64,000 nt of DNA from Monoplex corrugatus (GCA_030674185.1 CM060306.1:129001-193000), one strand, 5' to 3'; shown: positions 34,385 to 46,396, counted from the stretch's first letter. Notes: generated by a model not told the origin, from the letters alone. Numbers and translations are program-made.

Positions 34385-36300
34385 AATATCTGGCAGGGAA
34401 CAGGCGTGCAGCAGCTACAGGCAACATAAGAGGTGTGTACAAGGGCATCAATAAATCTTGTGGTCCAACACAGAGCAGAACAGCCCCCCTACTCCCTCAG
34501 ATCCATCAGTGGGGAAGTGATCACTGACAAAGGCAAACAGATGGAGAGACGGGTGGAACACTACTCAGAGCTATACTCCAGGGAGAACTTTGTTGCCACC
34601 TCAGCCCTCAGTGCCATTGAACATCTGCCCGTCATGGAGGAGCTAGATACTAAAACAACACTTGAAGAATTCCACAAGGCAATTAGCAGATTGGCCTGTG
34701 GGAAAACACCTCGTAATGATGGCATCCCCCCAGATTTCATCAAGCACCGCAAGAACACCCTCCTGCAGCCCCTTCATGATGTCCTCTGTCAGTGTTGGCG
34801 AGAAGGAGCAGTACCGCAAGACAAGAGAGATACCAGGATCGTCACTCTGTATGAACAAGGGAGACAGAAGCTTTGCAACTTGTATAAGGGCATTTCCCTA
34901 CTGAACATCGTAGTTAAACTATACGCCTGAGTTGTGTTGGCGTATCTCCAAAAGCTAGCTGAGCGGATCTTCCCTGAGTCTCAGTGCGGTTTCTGATCAG
35001 AACGCTCCACAGTGGACATGATTTTCCCCCTTATCAACAACAGGAGAAATGAAGAGAGCAGCAAAAGCCCATCTAATCGCTTTCATCAATCTCATCAAGA
35101 CCTTTGACTGGTCAGCAGGGATGGACTGTTCGACATTCTCCTGAAAATACGGTACCCCCCAAAGCTGCACTGCCTGATCAGATCATTCCATGACAATATG
35201 AAGGCTACCATCCAATGTAAGGGCAGCATCAAAAGCGGCATCAAGCAAGGCTGTGTCCTTGCTCCCACCCTGATCAGCATAATCTTTTCCATGCTTTTGA
35301 AGCATGCTTTTGGGACTGTAACAAAGGGAGTGTACCTATGCACCAGATCTCATGGACGACTCTTCAACCTTGCAAGACTGAACGCAAAGGCAAAGGACCT
35401 ACTCTTTGCTGCTGTTACCTCACACACTGAGTAACAACTCCGGTGCCTCCTAGACAGATTTCCCAAGCCTGCAAAGACTGATCAGACCATCAGCCTGAAA
35501 AAGATGAGCTTGCTGAGCCAAGACATGGACACTCCACCTATCTTCACCATGGACAACTATGGACTAGTTGTCCACCAGTTCACATACCTCTGATCCCATC
35601 ATCAACACAAATCTGTCCCTCAGTGCTGAAATCAATAAGTGCATTTGCATGACTGTTGCAGCCTCAGGCCGACTTAATTGCTTGCATCTTGGAGAACCGG
35701 AAGCTGACCAAGATGGCAGTGTACATCGCCTGCATCATCAAAACTCAACAGTATGGCAGCAATGGACAACATACGCCAAAGATGAGAAATAGCTGAACAG
35801 CTTTCACTTGTGCCGCCTTTGCTGTGTCTTTAGCATCAAATGGAGTGACAAAATACCGAACACCACCCAGGTCCTAGCATGTGCTGGTCTCCCCACCATG
35901 CACACACTGCTCAGATAATACAGGCTACGCTGGTTTGGTCATTTGCACAGGACGAAAGATGGACACATTCCAAAGGATATTTTTTTTACATTGAACTAGT
36001 CTCTGTCAAGAGATCTATTGGTCTCCCCCAACTACAATACAAACACAGCTGCAAGTTTGATATGAAAGCTGTGGTACATCAACTCAGAACTGGGAAGATA
36101 TATCCACCTACCACAACAGGTGTCACAGTGTACTCTAGAAACAACTCAGGGTTGGGAGAAAAGAGGATCCAGATCTTAGCTGAGGAAAAGAGAGTCAGGT
36201 GGGAAGCAAGCTCCTGTGAAGGCAATGTCGTGGCCAGCATCCATAAATGCATCCAGTGTCGTCAATCTGCCTTTCCCGCATCGGCCTTACCAGCCACTGA
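34385..36300 (+). pseudogene. Decayed non-LTR retrotransposon (RT to 3' end)
   Basis: GNIRGVYKGINKSCGPTQS starts near 34410. Then come SGEVITDKGKQMERRVEHY, ACGKTPRNDGIPPDFIKH, REGAVPQDKRDTRIVTLY and SLLNIVVKLYA up to a stop at 34930. After several frameshifts: FDILLKIRYPPKLHCLIRSF, GIKQGCVLAPTLISIIF (RT motif B), HAFGTVTKGVYLCTRS. The YADD segment is missing after LNAKAK (a deletion near 35390-35400). The end, HKCIQCRQSAFPASAL, recalls the C-terminal finger of this family. An ancient, multiply broken copy; no function expected. Confidence 0.8.
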
Positions 36301-36336
36301 TGCTGCTGCTTCAGAAGCGTCAACTCAACTCAACAC

Positions 36337-36690
36337 GACACTAGGGTGTATCATCCATAGTCAATGCCGACTGACTGAGGCCTACTACTTACTGCTATAC
36401 GTAGGGTGTAGTGTTTATCATCCATAGTCAATGCCGACTGACTGAGGCCTACTACTTACCACTATATGTAGGGTGTAGTGTTTATCATCCATAGTCAGTG
36501 CCGACTGACTGAGGCCTACTACTTACCACTATATGTAGGGTGTAGTGTTTATCATCCATAGTCAATGCCGACTGACTGAGGCCTACTACTTACCACTATA
36601 TGTAGGGTGTAGTGTTTATCATCCATAGTCAGTGCCAACTGACTGAGGCCTACTACTTACTACTATATGTAGGGTGTAGTGTTTATCAGT
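36337..36690. repeat. 67-bp tandem array at the 3' tail of the decayed LINE
   Basis: Exact 67-bp spacing of gggtgtagtgtttatc at 36404, 36471, 36538, 36605 and 36672. The unit includes tcaatgccgactgactgagg and cctactacttaccactatat, resembling the terminal untranslated part of the preceding LINE, so the array is probably an amplification of its 3' end. Confidence 0.9.
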
Positions 36691-36717
36691 AGCGTGTAAC
36701 GTCATAGATAGCATTAA

Positions 36718-37356
36718 CCTGCTTAGCACGATAAGCCACGATCATGACTTTTTGCCATCCAAACACAACGCGCCATGATCGTGGCTTCATTCGTATCTCC
36801 CACTGAGTACTGCCTGATCTATAAAACGAATACAAATTGACCAATCAGAAGGCTTCTTTTGCGTGGCCTTTGCAAGGTTTTGCACAAAAATGAGTGAGAT
36901 TGAGACTGACCTTGAGGCTGACAAGTTGGGACTCTTGTTGACAGTGACTCTGGTGATGATTAAGAAGTAAATGAGGCTTTGTTTTTTGGTTCTTAATGAG
37001 CAAGATGTTCGATCACATGATGGAGGGTATTTTTAGCACATCAGTTATTGATGGAATGCGGGTTGTCGTTCAGTTTGGTTTGTTTACTTTGTACTTCTCA
37101 TCACACGTGCGCGGTTGTGTTTTTTTATTCTAACACTCAGTAATTTCACTCTCCCCTGCAAACAGGCATTTATTTTACTTTTATTGTGCAGGTCAGGATT
37201 TCTTCTTTCTAAATATATGTATACTTTTCTAGGAAATGTTTACATGAGAACAGCAAAAATTAAAGACAGTATTCGTTGCCAAATTGGCTCCTGTAATTTT
37301 ATGCCATTGTCTTACTATTTACAGTACACTTTTAAGTATGTATCATGCCAAGGGGG
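36718..37356 (+). mobile_element. Short TTAA-flanked piggyBac-like MITE
   Basis: TTAA at 36714-36717 and 37357-37360. Ends CCTGCTTAGCACGAT and, inverted, CCCCCTTGGCATGAT match at 11 of 15 positions. Subterminal inverted pieces (cacgatcatg and catgatcgtgg) lie in the first 80 bases. A frame at about 36891 begins MSEIETDLEADKLG and the next frame gives DSDSGDD, an acidic leader like piggyBac N-termini. No transposase core. 639 bp. Confidence 0.7.
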
Positions 37357-37429
37357 TTAACATAGAAGGTATTCACAGTGAAGGTACTATCACATCGTAT
37401 TACTTACACTTACAGTACAAGTCAGTGTG

Positions 37430-38672
37430 TGACATTGACAATACAAGGCATATGACTTTTCTGTATCGACGGATTGAGCGTGACCATTTGGTGTGACAGC
37501 TTTAGCATGACGGATTTGATATAAATGTGAGGTATGACAGATTGAGCGTGACCGTTTGGTGTGACAGCTTTAGCATGACGGATTTGATATAAATGTGAGG
37601 TATGACAGATTGAGCGTGACTGTTTGGTGTGACAGCTTTAGCATGACGGATTTGATATAAATGTGAGGTATGACAGATTGAGCGTGACCGTTTGGTGTGA
37701 CAGCTTTAGCATGACGGATTTGATATAAATGAGGTATGACAGATTGAGCGTGACCATTTGGTGTGACAGCTTTAGCATGACGGATTTGATATAAATGTGA
37801 GGTATGACAGATTTAACGTGACAGATTTAGCGTGACTTGTGTGATAGATTTAGCATGAAAGATTTGATATAAATGTGAGGTATGACAGATTTAACGTGAC
37901 AGATTTAGCGTGACTTGTGTGATAGATTTAGCATGAAAGATTTGATATAAATGTGAGGTATGACAGATTTAACGTGACAGATTTAGCGTGACTTGTGTGA
38001 TAGATTTAGCATGACAGATTTGATATAAATGTGAGGTATGACAGATTGAGCGTGACCATTTGGTGTGACAGCTTTAACATGACAGATTTGATATAAATGT
38101 GAGGTATGACAGATTGAGCGTGACCATTTGGTGTGACAGCTTTAGCATGACGGATTTGATATAAATGTGAGGTATGACAGATTGAGCGTGACCATTTGGT
38201 GTGACAGCTTTAGCATGACAGATTTGATATAAATGTGAGGTATGACAGATTGAGCGTGACTGTTTGTGTGACAGCTTTAGCATGACGGATTTGATATAAA
38301 TGAGGTATGACAGATTGAGTGTGACAGATTTAGTGTGACTTGTGTGATAAATTTGGCATGACAGATTTGATATAAGTGTGAGGTATGACAGATTTAGCCT
38401 GACAGATTTAGTGTGACTTGTGTGATAGATTTAGCATGAAAGATTTGATAAAATGTAAGGTTATGACAGATTAGCCTGACAGATTTAGTGTGACTTGTGT
38501 GATAAATTTGGCATGACAGATTTGATATAAGTGTGAGGTATGACAGATTTAGGGGGAGTTGTGTGATAGATTTAGCATGATAGATTTTATATAAATGTGA
38601 GGTATGGCAGATTTATCGTGACTTGTGTGATAAATTTAGCATGATGGATTTGATATAAATGTGAGGTATCAC
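37430..38672. repeat. Minisatellite array S5, left block (~66 bp unit)
   Basis: Unit combines gtatgacagattgagcgtga, ccatttggtgtgacagc, tttagcatgacgg and atttgatataaatgtgag. Two subtypes exist (gagcgtgaccatttgg and taacgtgacagatttagc). The array is interrupted by the RTE-like insertion and resumes at 39755. Confidence 0.95.
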
Positions 38673-38673
38673 A

Positions 38674-39754
38674 GATACAAGGCTTTCGATCGGGTACGAC
38701 ATGATGAATTGATCAAACAACTGGCGAGACTCAATGTTGATGGAAAAGATCTACGAATAATCAGGAATATGTACTGGGAACAAACAGCTGCAATGAGAAT
38801 AGAACACAATATAAGCTTTTTTCAAAACATCAAAAGAGGAGTCAGACAGGGTTGTGTTTTGTCACCAGATCTGTTTTCACTATATAGCGAAAACATCATG
38901 AGAAACCTAGAAGAGCCTGGATTAAAGATTGGAGGGAAAATGATAAACAACATTCGGTATGCAGATGACACCGTGCTAATTGCAGAAAATGAAAGGGACC
39001 TACAAAACCTTGTGAATAGACTAGAAACAGAAAGCAAAGGTAAGAGGTTGGAACTAAACAGCAGGAAAGCTGAAGTCATGGTGGTCAGTAAAAAACATGA
39101 AATCCCCTCATGCAAAATAACAGCAAATGGCACAACCTTGACACAGGTTAATAAGTTCAAATACCTGGGAATGGTCATTTCATCAGATGGCAGAAGCACA
39201 TCGGAAATAGCTGGCAGAATCGGCCAAGCCAAAACAGCATTCAAGAAGATGACAAGCATTCTTACCGACAAATGCCTATCAATTAACATCAGAAAGAGAG
39301 TCCTTGAATGTTATATAGAACCAATACTGTTGTACGGATGCGAGGCGTGGACAGTCAGCAAGCAAAGCCAGAGCAGGATCGAGGCAGCCGAGATGTGGTT
39401 TCTCAGAAGAATGTTGAGAGTTCCATGGACAGCAAAGAAAACAAACGAGACAGTCTTGATGGAGGCAGACACAAGTAGATCACTCATAAGGAAGATTAGG
39501 AAAAGACAAGCAACATTTATAGGCCATTTTATGAGGAAGGGGGATTTGGAGCACCTGGTCACAACGGGAAAGCTGGAGGGAAGGAGAGCACCAGGTAGAC
39601 CCAGGGAGAGAATGCTGGACGGACTTGCAGAATGGCTGGGGATGAGGAGGGTGGGGGAGATGCTGGGGGCAACAAGAGATAGAGATGGTTGGAAGTCCAT
39701 GGTCGCCAATGCCATGTGGCAGGGCACCTGATGATGATGATGATGATGATGAGT
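38674..39754 (+). mobile_element. 5'-truncated RTE-like non-LTR retrotransposon with open RT frame
   Basis: Begins inside the RT palm domain (YKAFDRVRHDELIKQLARL) directly after satellite and ends with (GAT)n following the stop codon, a short-repeat 3' tail typical of RTE-type elements. The frame 38676-39731 is uninterrupted and contains GVRQGCVLSPDLFSLY, IRYADDTVLIAENERDLQNL and the ending NAMWQGT. Upstream endonuclease and RT fingers are missing, so it is dead on arrival. I could not define a target duplication within the repetitive flanks. Confidence 0.85.
38676..39731 (+). pseudogene. Reverse transcriptase C-terminal part (RTE-like), 5' truncated
   Basis: Open for about 350 codons from KAFDRV (palm motif A) through YADD (motif C) to the thumb and C-terminal region YIEPILLYGCEAWTVSKQ, WFLRRMLRVPWTAKKTNE and GHFMRKGDLEHLVTTGKLEG. 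The same family is present at 46397-47494 (about 85-90% identical by eye) and at 4494-5048. There is no initiator context, because the element is truncated; apparent starts lie in satellite. Confidence 0.85.
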
Positions 39755-39890
39755 GATTGATTTAGCATGACAGATTTGATATGAATGTCAGGTATGACAG
39801 ATTCAGCGTGACTTGTGTGATAGATTTAGCATGACGGATTTGATATGAATGTCAGGTATGACAGATTTAGCGTGACTATTGTGGTAAAAT
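39755..39890. repeat. Minisatellite array S5, right block, adjoining exon c
   Basis: Two units of the same ~66-bp repeat, the last of which decays into the acceptor region of exon c (aatgtgatgtttcatttgag is still alignable to the unit). Confidence 0.85.
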
Positions 39891-39931
39891 TAATGTGATG
39901 TTTCATTTGAGTGTTGGTGTAACTGTTTCAG

Positions 39932-40080
39932 GTGCAATGGAGAACTGGGGCTTGGTGACTTATCGGGAAACGGCTTTACTGGTGGACCCCCAGAACACCT
40001 CCACACGTGCCAAACATTGGGTTGCCCTCGTTGTTGGCCACGAACTGGCACACCAGTGGTTTGGTAATCTTGTTACCATG
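39932..40080 (+). CDS. NPEPPS: Puromycin-sensitive aminopeptidase, exon c (GAMEN and HEXXH)
   Basis: Catalytic-core exon. The split Gly completes GAMEN, followed by [15 protein letters not shown] and [26 protein letters not shown] binds the substrate N-terminus; the HELAH histidines bind the catalytic zinc and its Glu is the general base. Acceptor aactgtttcag/gt is phase 1, matching exon b; donor atg/gtgcgt is phase 0, a somewhat weak donor. Vertebrate PSA has the same order with [14 protein letters not shown]. No substitution of any catalytic residue is seen, which argues for a functional enzyme. Satellite S5 abuts the acceptor and S6 starts about 70 bp past the donor. Confidence 0.97.
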
Positions 40081-40149
40081 GTGCGTAACAGTCCTTCCTT
40101 TATTTTCTCTCCGTCCCCCCCCCCCCCCCCCCCCCCCCAACCTTCCCTT
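40081..40149. other. Intron start with C-run
   Basis: Contains a run of about 22 C at 40116-40138 before satellite S6; the run may be collapsed or mis-sized in sequencing. Confidence 0.7.
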
Positions 40150-42262
40150 AGCAGTGTTTTCTTGGATATGTGTATCAACATTGTTCTACTTCTTTGCCAC
40201 TTATGTTGTCAGACATTGTTCTGTTTCTTTGTCACTCATGTTGCCAGACATTATTCTATTTCTTTGTCACACACTGTGCATGTATCATGTTGCCAGTCAT
40301 TGTTTTGTCTTTGTCACACATGTTACCAGGCATTGTTCTATTTCTTTGTCACACATGTTGCCAGACATTGTTCAGTTTCTTTGTCACACACTGTGCAGGT
40401 ATCATGTTGCCAGCCATTGATCTGTTTCTTTGTCACACATGTTGCCAGACATTGTTCTATTTCTTTGTCACACACTGTGTAGGTATCATGTTGACAGACG
40501 TTCTATTTCTTTGTCACACTGTGCAGGTATCATGTTGCCAGAAATTTTTCTATTTCTTTGTCAGCTGTTGCCAGACATTGTTCTACTTGTTTGTCACACA
40601 TGTCGCCAGGCATTGTTCTATTTCTTTGTCAGCTGTTGCCAGAAATTGTTCTATTTCTTTGTCACACACTGTGCAGGTATCATGTTGCCAGACATTGTTC
40701 TATTTCTTTGTCACACACTGTGCAGGTATCATGTTGCCAGAAATTGTTCTATTTCTTTGTCACACACTGTGCAGGTATCATGTTGCCAGAAATTGTTCTA
40801 TTTCTTTGTCACACATGTTGCCAGACATTGTTCTATTTCTTTGTCACACAATGTGCAGATATGTTGCCAGACATTGTTCTATTCTTTGTCACACACTGTG
40901 CAGGTATCATGTTGCCAGACATTGTTCTGTTTCTTTGTCACACTGTGCAGGTATCATGTTGCCAGATATTGTTCTATTTCTTTGTCACATATGTAACCAG
41001 ACATTGCTCTATTTCTTTGTCACACACTGTGCAGGTATCATGTTGCGAGACATTGTTCTGTTTCTTTGTCACACACTGTTGAGATATGTTGCCAGGCATT
41101 GTTCTATTTCTTTGTCACACACTGTGCAGATATGTTGCCAGGCATTGTTCTATTTATTTTTCACACGTGTTGCCAGACATTGTTCTATTTCTTTGTCATA
41201 CACTGTGCAGGTATCATGTTGCCAGACATTGTTCTATTCTTTGTCACACACTGTGCAGGTATCATGTTGCCAGATATTGTTCTATTCTTTGTCACACACT
41301 GTGCAGGTATCATTTGCCAGACATTGTTCTATTCTTTGTCACACACTGTGCAGGTATCATGTTGCCAGATATTGTTCTATTTCTTTGTCACACACTGTGC
41401 AGTATCATGTTGCCAGGCATTGTTCTATTTCTTTGTCACACACTGTGGAGATATCATGTTGCCAGGCATTGTTCTATTTCTTTGTCACACACTGTGCAGG
41501 TATCATGTTGCCAGACATTGTTCTGTTTCTTTGTCACACGCTGTGCAGATATCATGTTGCCAGGCATTGTTCTATTTCTTTGTCACTCATGTTGCAGACA
41601 GTTCTCTATTTATTTGTCACACATGTTGCCAGCATTGTTCTATTTCTTTTGTCACACACATGTTGCCAGACATTGTTCTATTTATTTGTCACACATGTTG
41701 CCGGACATTGTTCTATTTCTTTGTCACTCATTGTTGCCAGACATTGTTTCATTTCTTTGTCACCATGTTGCCAGACATTGTTCTATTTCTTTGTCACACA
41801 CTGTGCAGGTATCATGTTGCCAGACATTGTTCTATTTCTTTGTTACTCATGTTGCCAGACATTGTTCTATTTCTTTGTCACACACTGTGCAGGTATCATG
41901 TTGCCAGACATTCTATTTCTTGTCACATATGTAGCCAGACATTCTTCTATTTCTTTGTCACACACTGTACAGGTATCATGTTGCCAGACATTGTTCTGTT
42001 TCTTTGTCACATATGTAGCCAGACATTCTTCTATTTCTTTGTCACACACTGTGCAGGTATCATGTTGCCGGACATTGTTCTGTTTCTTTGTCACATATGT
42101 AGCCAGACATTCTTCTATTTCTTTGTCACACACTGTGCATGTATCATGTTGCCGGACATTGTTCTATTTCTTTGTTACTCATGTTGCCAGACATTGTTCT
42201 ATTTCTTTGTCACAATTATGTACCAGCACATTCTTCTGTTTCTTTGTCACACACTGTGCAGT
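40150..42262. repeat. Minisatellite array S6 (~49 bp unit)
   Basis: Unit combines catgttgccagacattgttc, tatttctttgtcacac and actgtgcaggtat. Short units lack the actgtgcaggtat part. The 701-codon plus-strand frame across it is a repeat translation ([15 protein letters not shown] repeated), not a gene. Each long unit holds a pyrimidine-rich stretch followed by gtgcag/gt, which resembles a 3' splice site. Confidence 0.95.
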
Positions 42263-42284
42263 ATCATATTATTGATCATGGTAC

Positions 42285-44295
42285 ATGATTGTTTCTGTTT
42301 GATTTGGTGTTGTTGTATGTTGGATATTGTTGTTATGGTACATGTTGTTCCTGTTTATTTGGTGTTTTTGTTGTGTGGTAATATTGTTGTTATGGTACAT
42401 GTTGTTCCTGTTTGATTTGGTGTTGTTGTTGTGTGGTGATATTGTTGTCATGGTACGTGGTTGTTCCTGTTTGATTTGGTGTTGTTGTTGTGTGGTAATA
42501 TTGTTTGTTATGGTTGTTCCTGTTTGATTTGGTGTTGTTGTTGTGTGGTAATATTGTTGTCATGGTATGTTTGATTTGTGTTGTTTGTTGTGTGTGTAAT
42601 ATTGTTGTCATGGTACATGTTGTTCCTGTTTGATTTGGTGTTGTTGTTGTGTGGTAATATTGTTGTCATGGTTGTTTGATTTGGTGTTGTTGTGTGGTAA
42701 CATTGTTGTCATGGTTGTTTGATTTGGTGTTGTTGTTGTGTGGTAATATTGTTGTCATGGTTGTTTGATTTGGTGTTGTTGTTGTGTGGTAACATTGTTG
42801 TCATGGTTGTTTGATTTGGTGTTGTTGTTGTGTGGTAATATTGTTGTCATGGTTGTTTGATTTGGTGTTGTTGTTGTGTAGTAATATTGTTGTTATGGTC
42901 ATGGTTGTTCCTGTTTGATTTGGTGTTGTTGTGTGGTGGTGATATTGTTGTTATGGTACATGGTTGTTTCCTGTTTGATTTGGTGTTGTTGTTGTGTGGT
43001 AATATTGTTGTTATGGTACATAGTTGTTTCTGTTTGATTTGGTGTTGTTGTTGTGTGGTAATGTTGTTGTTATGGTACATGGTTGTTCCTGTTTGATTTG
43101 GTGTTGTTGTTGTGGTAATATTGTTGTTATGGTACATGGTTGTTCCTGTTTGATTTGGTGTTGTTGTTGTGTGGTAATATTGTTGTTATGGTACATAGTT
43201 GTTTCTGTTTTATTTGGTGTTGTTGTGTGGTAATATTGTTGTCATGGTTGTTTGATTTGGTGTTGTTGTGTGGTAACATTGTTGTCATGGTTGTTTGATT
43301 TGGTGTTGTTGTTGTGTGGTAATATTGTTGTCATGGTTGTTTGATTTGGTGTTGTTGTTGTGTGGTAACATTGTTGTCATGGTTGTTTGATTTGGTGTTG
43401 TTGTTGTGTGGTAATATTGTTGTCATGGTTGTTTGATTTGGTGTTGTTGTTGTGTAGTAATATTGTTGTTATGGTACATGGTTGTTCCTGTTTGATTTGG
43501 TGTTGTTGTGTGGTGATATTGTTGTTATGGTACATGGTTGTTCCTGTTTGATTTGGTGTTGTTGTTGTGTGGTAATATTGTTGTTATGGTACATAGTTGT
43601 TTCTGTTTGATTTGGTGTTGTTGTTGTGTGGTAATGTTGTTGTTATGGTACATGGTTGTTCCTGTTTGATTTGGTGTTGTTGTTGTGGTAATATTGTTGT
43701 TATGGTACATGGTTGTTCCTGTTTGATTTGGTGTTGTTGTTGTGTGGTAATATTGTTGTTATGGTACATAGTTGTTTCTGTTTATTTGGTGTTGTTGTGT
43801 GGTAATATTGTTGTCATGGTTGTTTGATTTGGTGTTGTGTGGTGATATTGTTGTCATGGTTGTTTGATTTGGTGTTGTGTGGTAATATTGTTGTCATTGT
43901 TGTTTGTTTTGGTGTTGTGTGGTAATATTGTTGTCATGGTTGTTTGATTTGGTGTTGTGTGGTAATATTGTTGTCATGGAACATGATTGTTCCTGTTTGA
44001 TTTGGTGTTGTTGTGTAGTAATATTGTTGTCATGGGTGTTCCTGTTTGATTTGGTGATATTGTGTGGTAATATTGTTGTCATGGAACATGATTGTTCCTG
44101 TTTGATTTGGTGTTGTTGTGTAGTAATATTGTTGTTATGGTACGTAGTTGTTCCTGTTTGCTTTGGTGTTGTCGTTGTGTGGTAATATTGTTGTCTTGGT
44201 ATATAGTTCTGCCTGTTTGATTTAGTGTTTTTCTGTGGTAATCTTGTTGTCATAGTGCATGGTTGTTTCTGTTTGATTTGTTGTTGTTGTATAAC
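42285..44295. repeat. Minisatellite array S7 (~57 bp unit)
   Basis: Unit combines tgtttgatttggtg, ttgttgttgtgtggtaat, attgttgttatgg and tacatggttgttcc, with short variants. It contains a larger internal duplication of about 575 bp (42671-43090 region repeated at 43247-43665). Confidence 0.95.
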
Positions 44296-44582
44296 ATGGT
44301 TTCTCTGTCCATTCTGCACTGTTGTCAGTGCATAATTTTTTGTCTTCTCTGTTTCCCTCCCTTTCCTGGAGAACTGATTTATCACAGAGTCATTGCAATG
44401 TACTTCTCATTTCCTTACTGAAATCAGTAGATCTTCATATGGTCCACTGTGCTGCTTGATAGTTTCAAACTTCTGCAAATTGCACCTGGGTCGTTGCCAT
44501 AGGTCCTGTGGAGGTGGGCTTGTAGAAGAAAAATCTTATCAGTTTTGGTGGGTTTTTTTTCGTTTATTGATTTTGTGTGTGT

Positions 44583-44634
<52 letters not shown>

Positions 44635-44772
44635 GTGTGTGTGTGTGTGTTTTTAAGAGGCAGTCAAGATTCAGACCTGGGTGTCTGAATTTATCACTGC
44701 ATAGAAACACATGCCCCATGCCCACACAGAAACGCTCATTCACACACGCACGCAAGCACGCACGCACGCATG

Positions 44773-44844
<72 letters not shown>

Positions 44845-44932
44845 AGTTCATGTGGATGCACACATGCGCAGATTTTGACTTGGACTGTTTACGGCACTGC
44901 AGTGTCAGTGAATTGACTGACATATTCATCTA
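44296..44932. other. Intron spacer with TG and CA microsatellites
   Basis: TG run 44573-44650 and CA run 44775-44840; between them about 120 bp without recognised features. Nothing gene-like. Confidence 0.75.
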
Positions 44933-45717
44933 ATGATGTGCTTGTGAAGAAATCCCTGAAGTAGATAGAAAAGCAAAAAAGAACTGGATGAGAAAAGAAA
45001 TTTTAGGCTTGATGGAGGAACAGAGGAAGGCAATGAGAAACGAGGAGATATACAGGAAGATAAACAAAGAAATCAGGAATAGGTGCAATGAAGCTAAGGA
45101 AGCTTGGCTGAAAACAAAATGAAAAGAAATTTAAGACCAACAAAAAAGGATCCTCAGGGTATGTACAGACAAATTGAAGAAATTGTCCACAGGAAAAATA
45201 CATGCACATCAACTGGTTGCTTAAAATCGAAAGATGGTAGGCTTCTCATGGAAAAAGACAAAATATGAGACAGATGGGGGAGAGTACATTAAAGACCTTT
45301 TTGAAGATGAAAGAAATGAAGAACACATAAGAAAGAACTTTGAAGGACCATCCATAATGAAAAATGAAGTTAGAGCAGCATTGAAAAAGATGAAACCAGG
45401 AAAAGCCCCAGGACCAGACAACATTGCTACAGATATGATTGAAGCTTGGAGGAATTTGGTATAGAAAAAATAACAGTCCTCCTAAATGAAACTTACGACT
45501 CTGGAAAAATCCCGAAAGATACGGTGTAAAATCAATTTTCATTGCACTTCCAAAGAAGACAGGGGCTATAGCATGCGAACTCCATCGCACAATCACTTTG
45601 ATGAGTCAGGTAACCAAGATCCTATTAAGAATAATCATGATGAGGACAAGGAATAGAATCAAAAGAGAAATTAGCAGATGAACAGTGTGGATTTGTGGAA
45701 GGGAAAGGAACTATTAA

Positions 45718-46355
45718 CTCAATCGCTTCGTGCCGGAAAAAAATCTCTGTCACTTCCGTTTACTGCTTGGAGACGGCGGACAATCGTTTTTGTTTTTTTT
45801 ACATCAGAAGCGTCAGTTATAGGGAAAACTCACTGGGAACTGAAACTAAGGTATGTTTACAGCAGTTATTTATCTTAAACCGTTTGTGGCAATGTAAAAC
45901 AAAGACAACAGTAGCCTTTTTTCAGCGCTACCCGCGACATGCGAATTTCACAAATGGCGTCAAGGAAAGCAAGTCGAACCTCACAATTTTGTAAATATTT
46001 TGTGCTCTGGAGCAACTGTATGCAAAAAGTGACAACTACCAGTAATCTTGTGATTTTAAACATCCATGGCATGGAAATTATGTTCTGGACTTCATCTAAA
46101 ACTGTTTCACAGTGTGTGTTCATATCCATCAAAAAAACAAAAATTACCCCCTTTTGGATACCTCATCATTTACAAGTACATGGAATACCATAAATAAAGT
46201 AAGATTATTTGTAAAAATCTAATCATGGTCTTTCTGTATCACTTTACTTTGTTTGTCTACTTTATTTGGTTGTTTTTCTATATTTTTTTAAAATGTGCTA
46301 AAAATCCTCCGAATTGAGGGGGCAGAATGACCCTGAAGACTGCGACTCGATTGAG
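45718..46355. mobile_element. TTAA-flanked MITE nested in the RTE-like element
   Basis: Flanked by TTAA (45714-45717 and 46356-46359). Perfect 8-bp ends CTCAATCG/CGATTGAG, extending imperfectly to 11-12 bp (CTCAATCGCTTCG against CTCAATCGAGTCG). Removing the insert and one TTAA restores the host RT reading frame (GTIN followed by AIYIL), which proves the insertion borders. A short frame at about 45954 begins MASRKASRTSQF but has no recognised domain. 638 bp, a piggyBac-type target choice. Confidence 0.85.
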
Positions 46356-46396
46356 TTAATGCCATATACATCCTTAGAACTATCATAGAGAGGTCA

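Noticed and set aside
40170..42275. A 701-codon plus-strand open frame and several overlapping long frames
   Set aside because: They are translations of the ~49-bp satellite S6 ([15 protein letters not shown] repeated in all frames), with no start context or domain.
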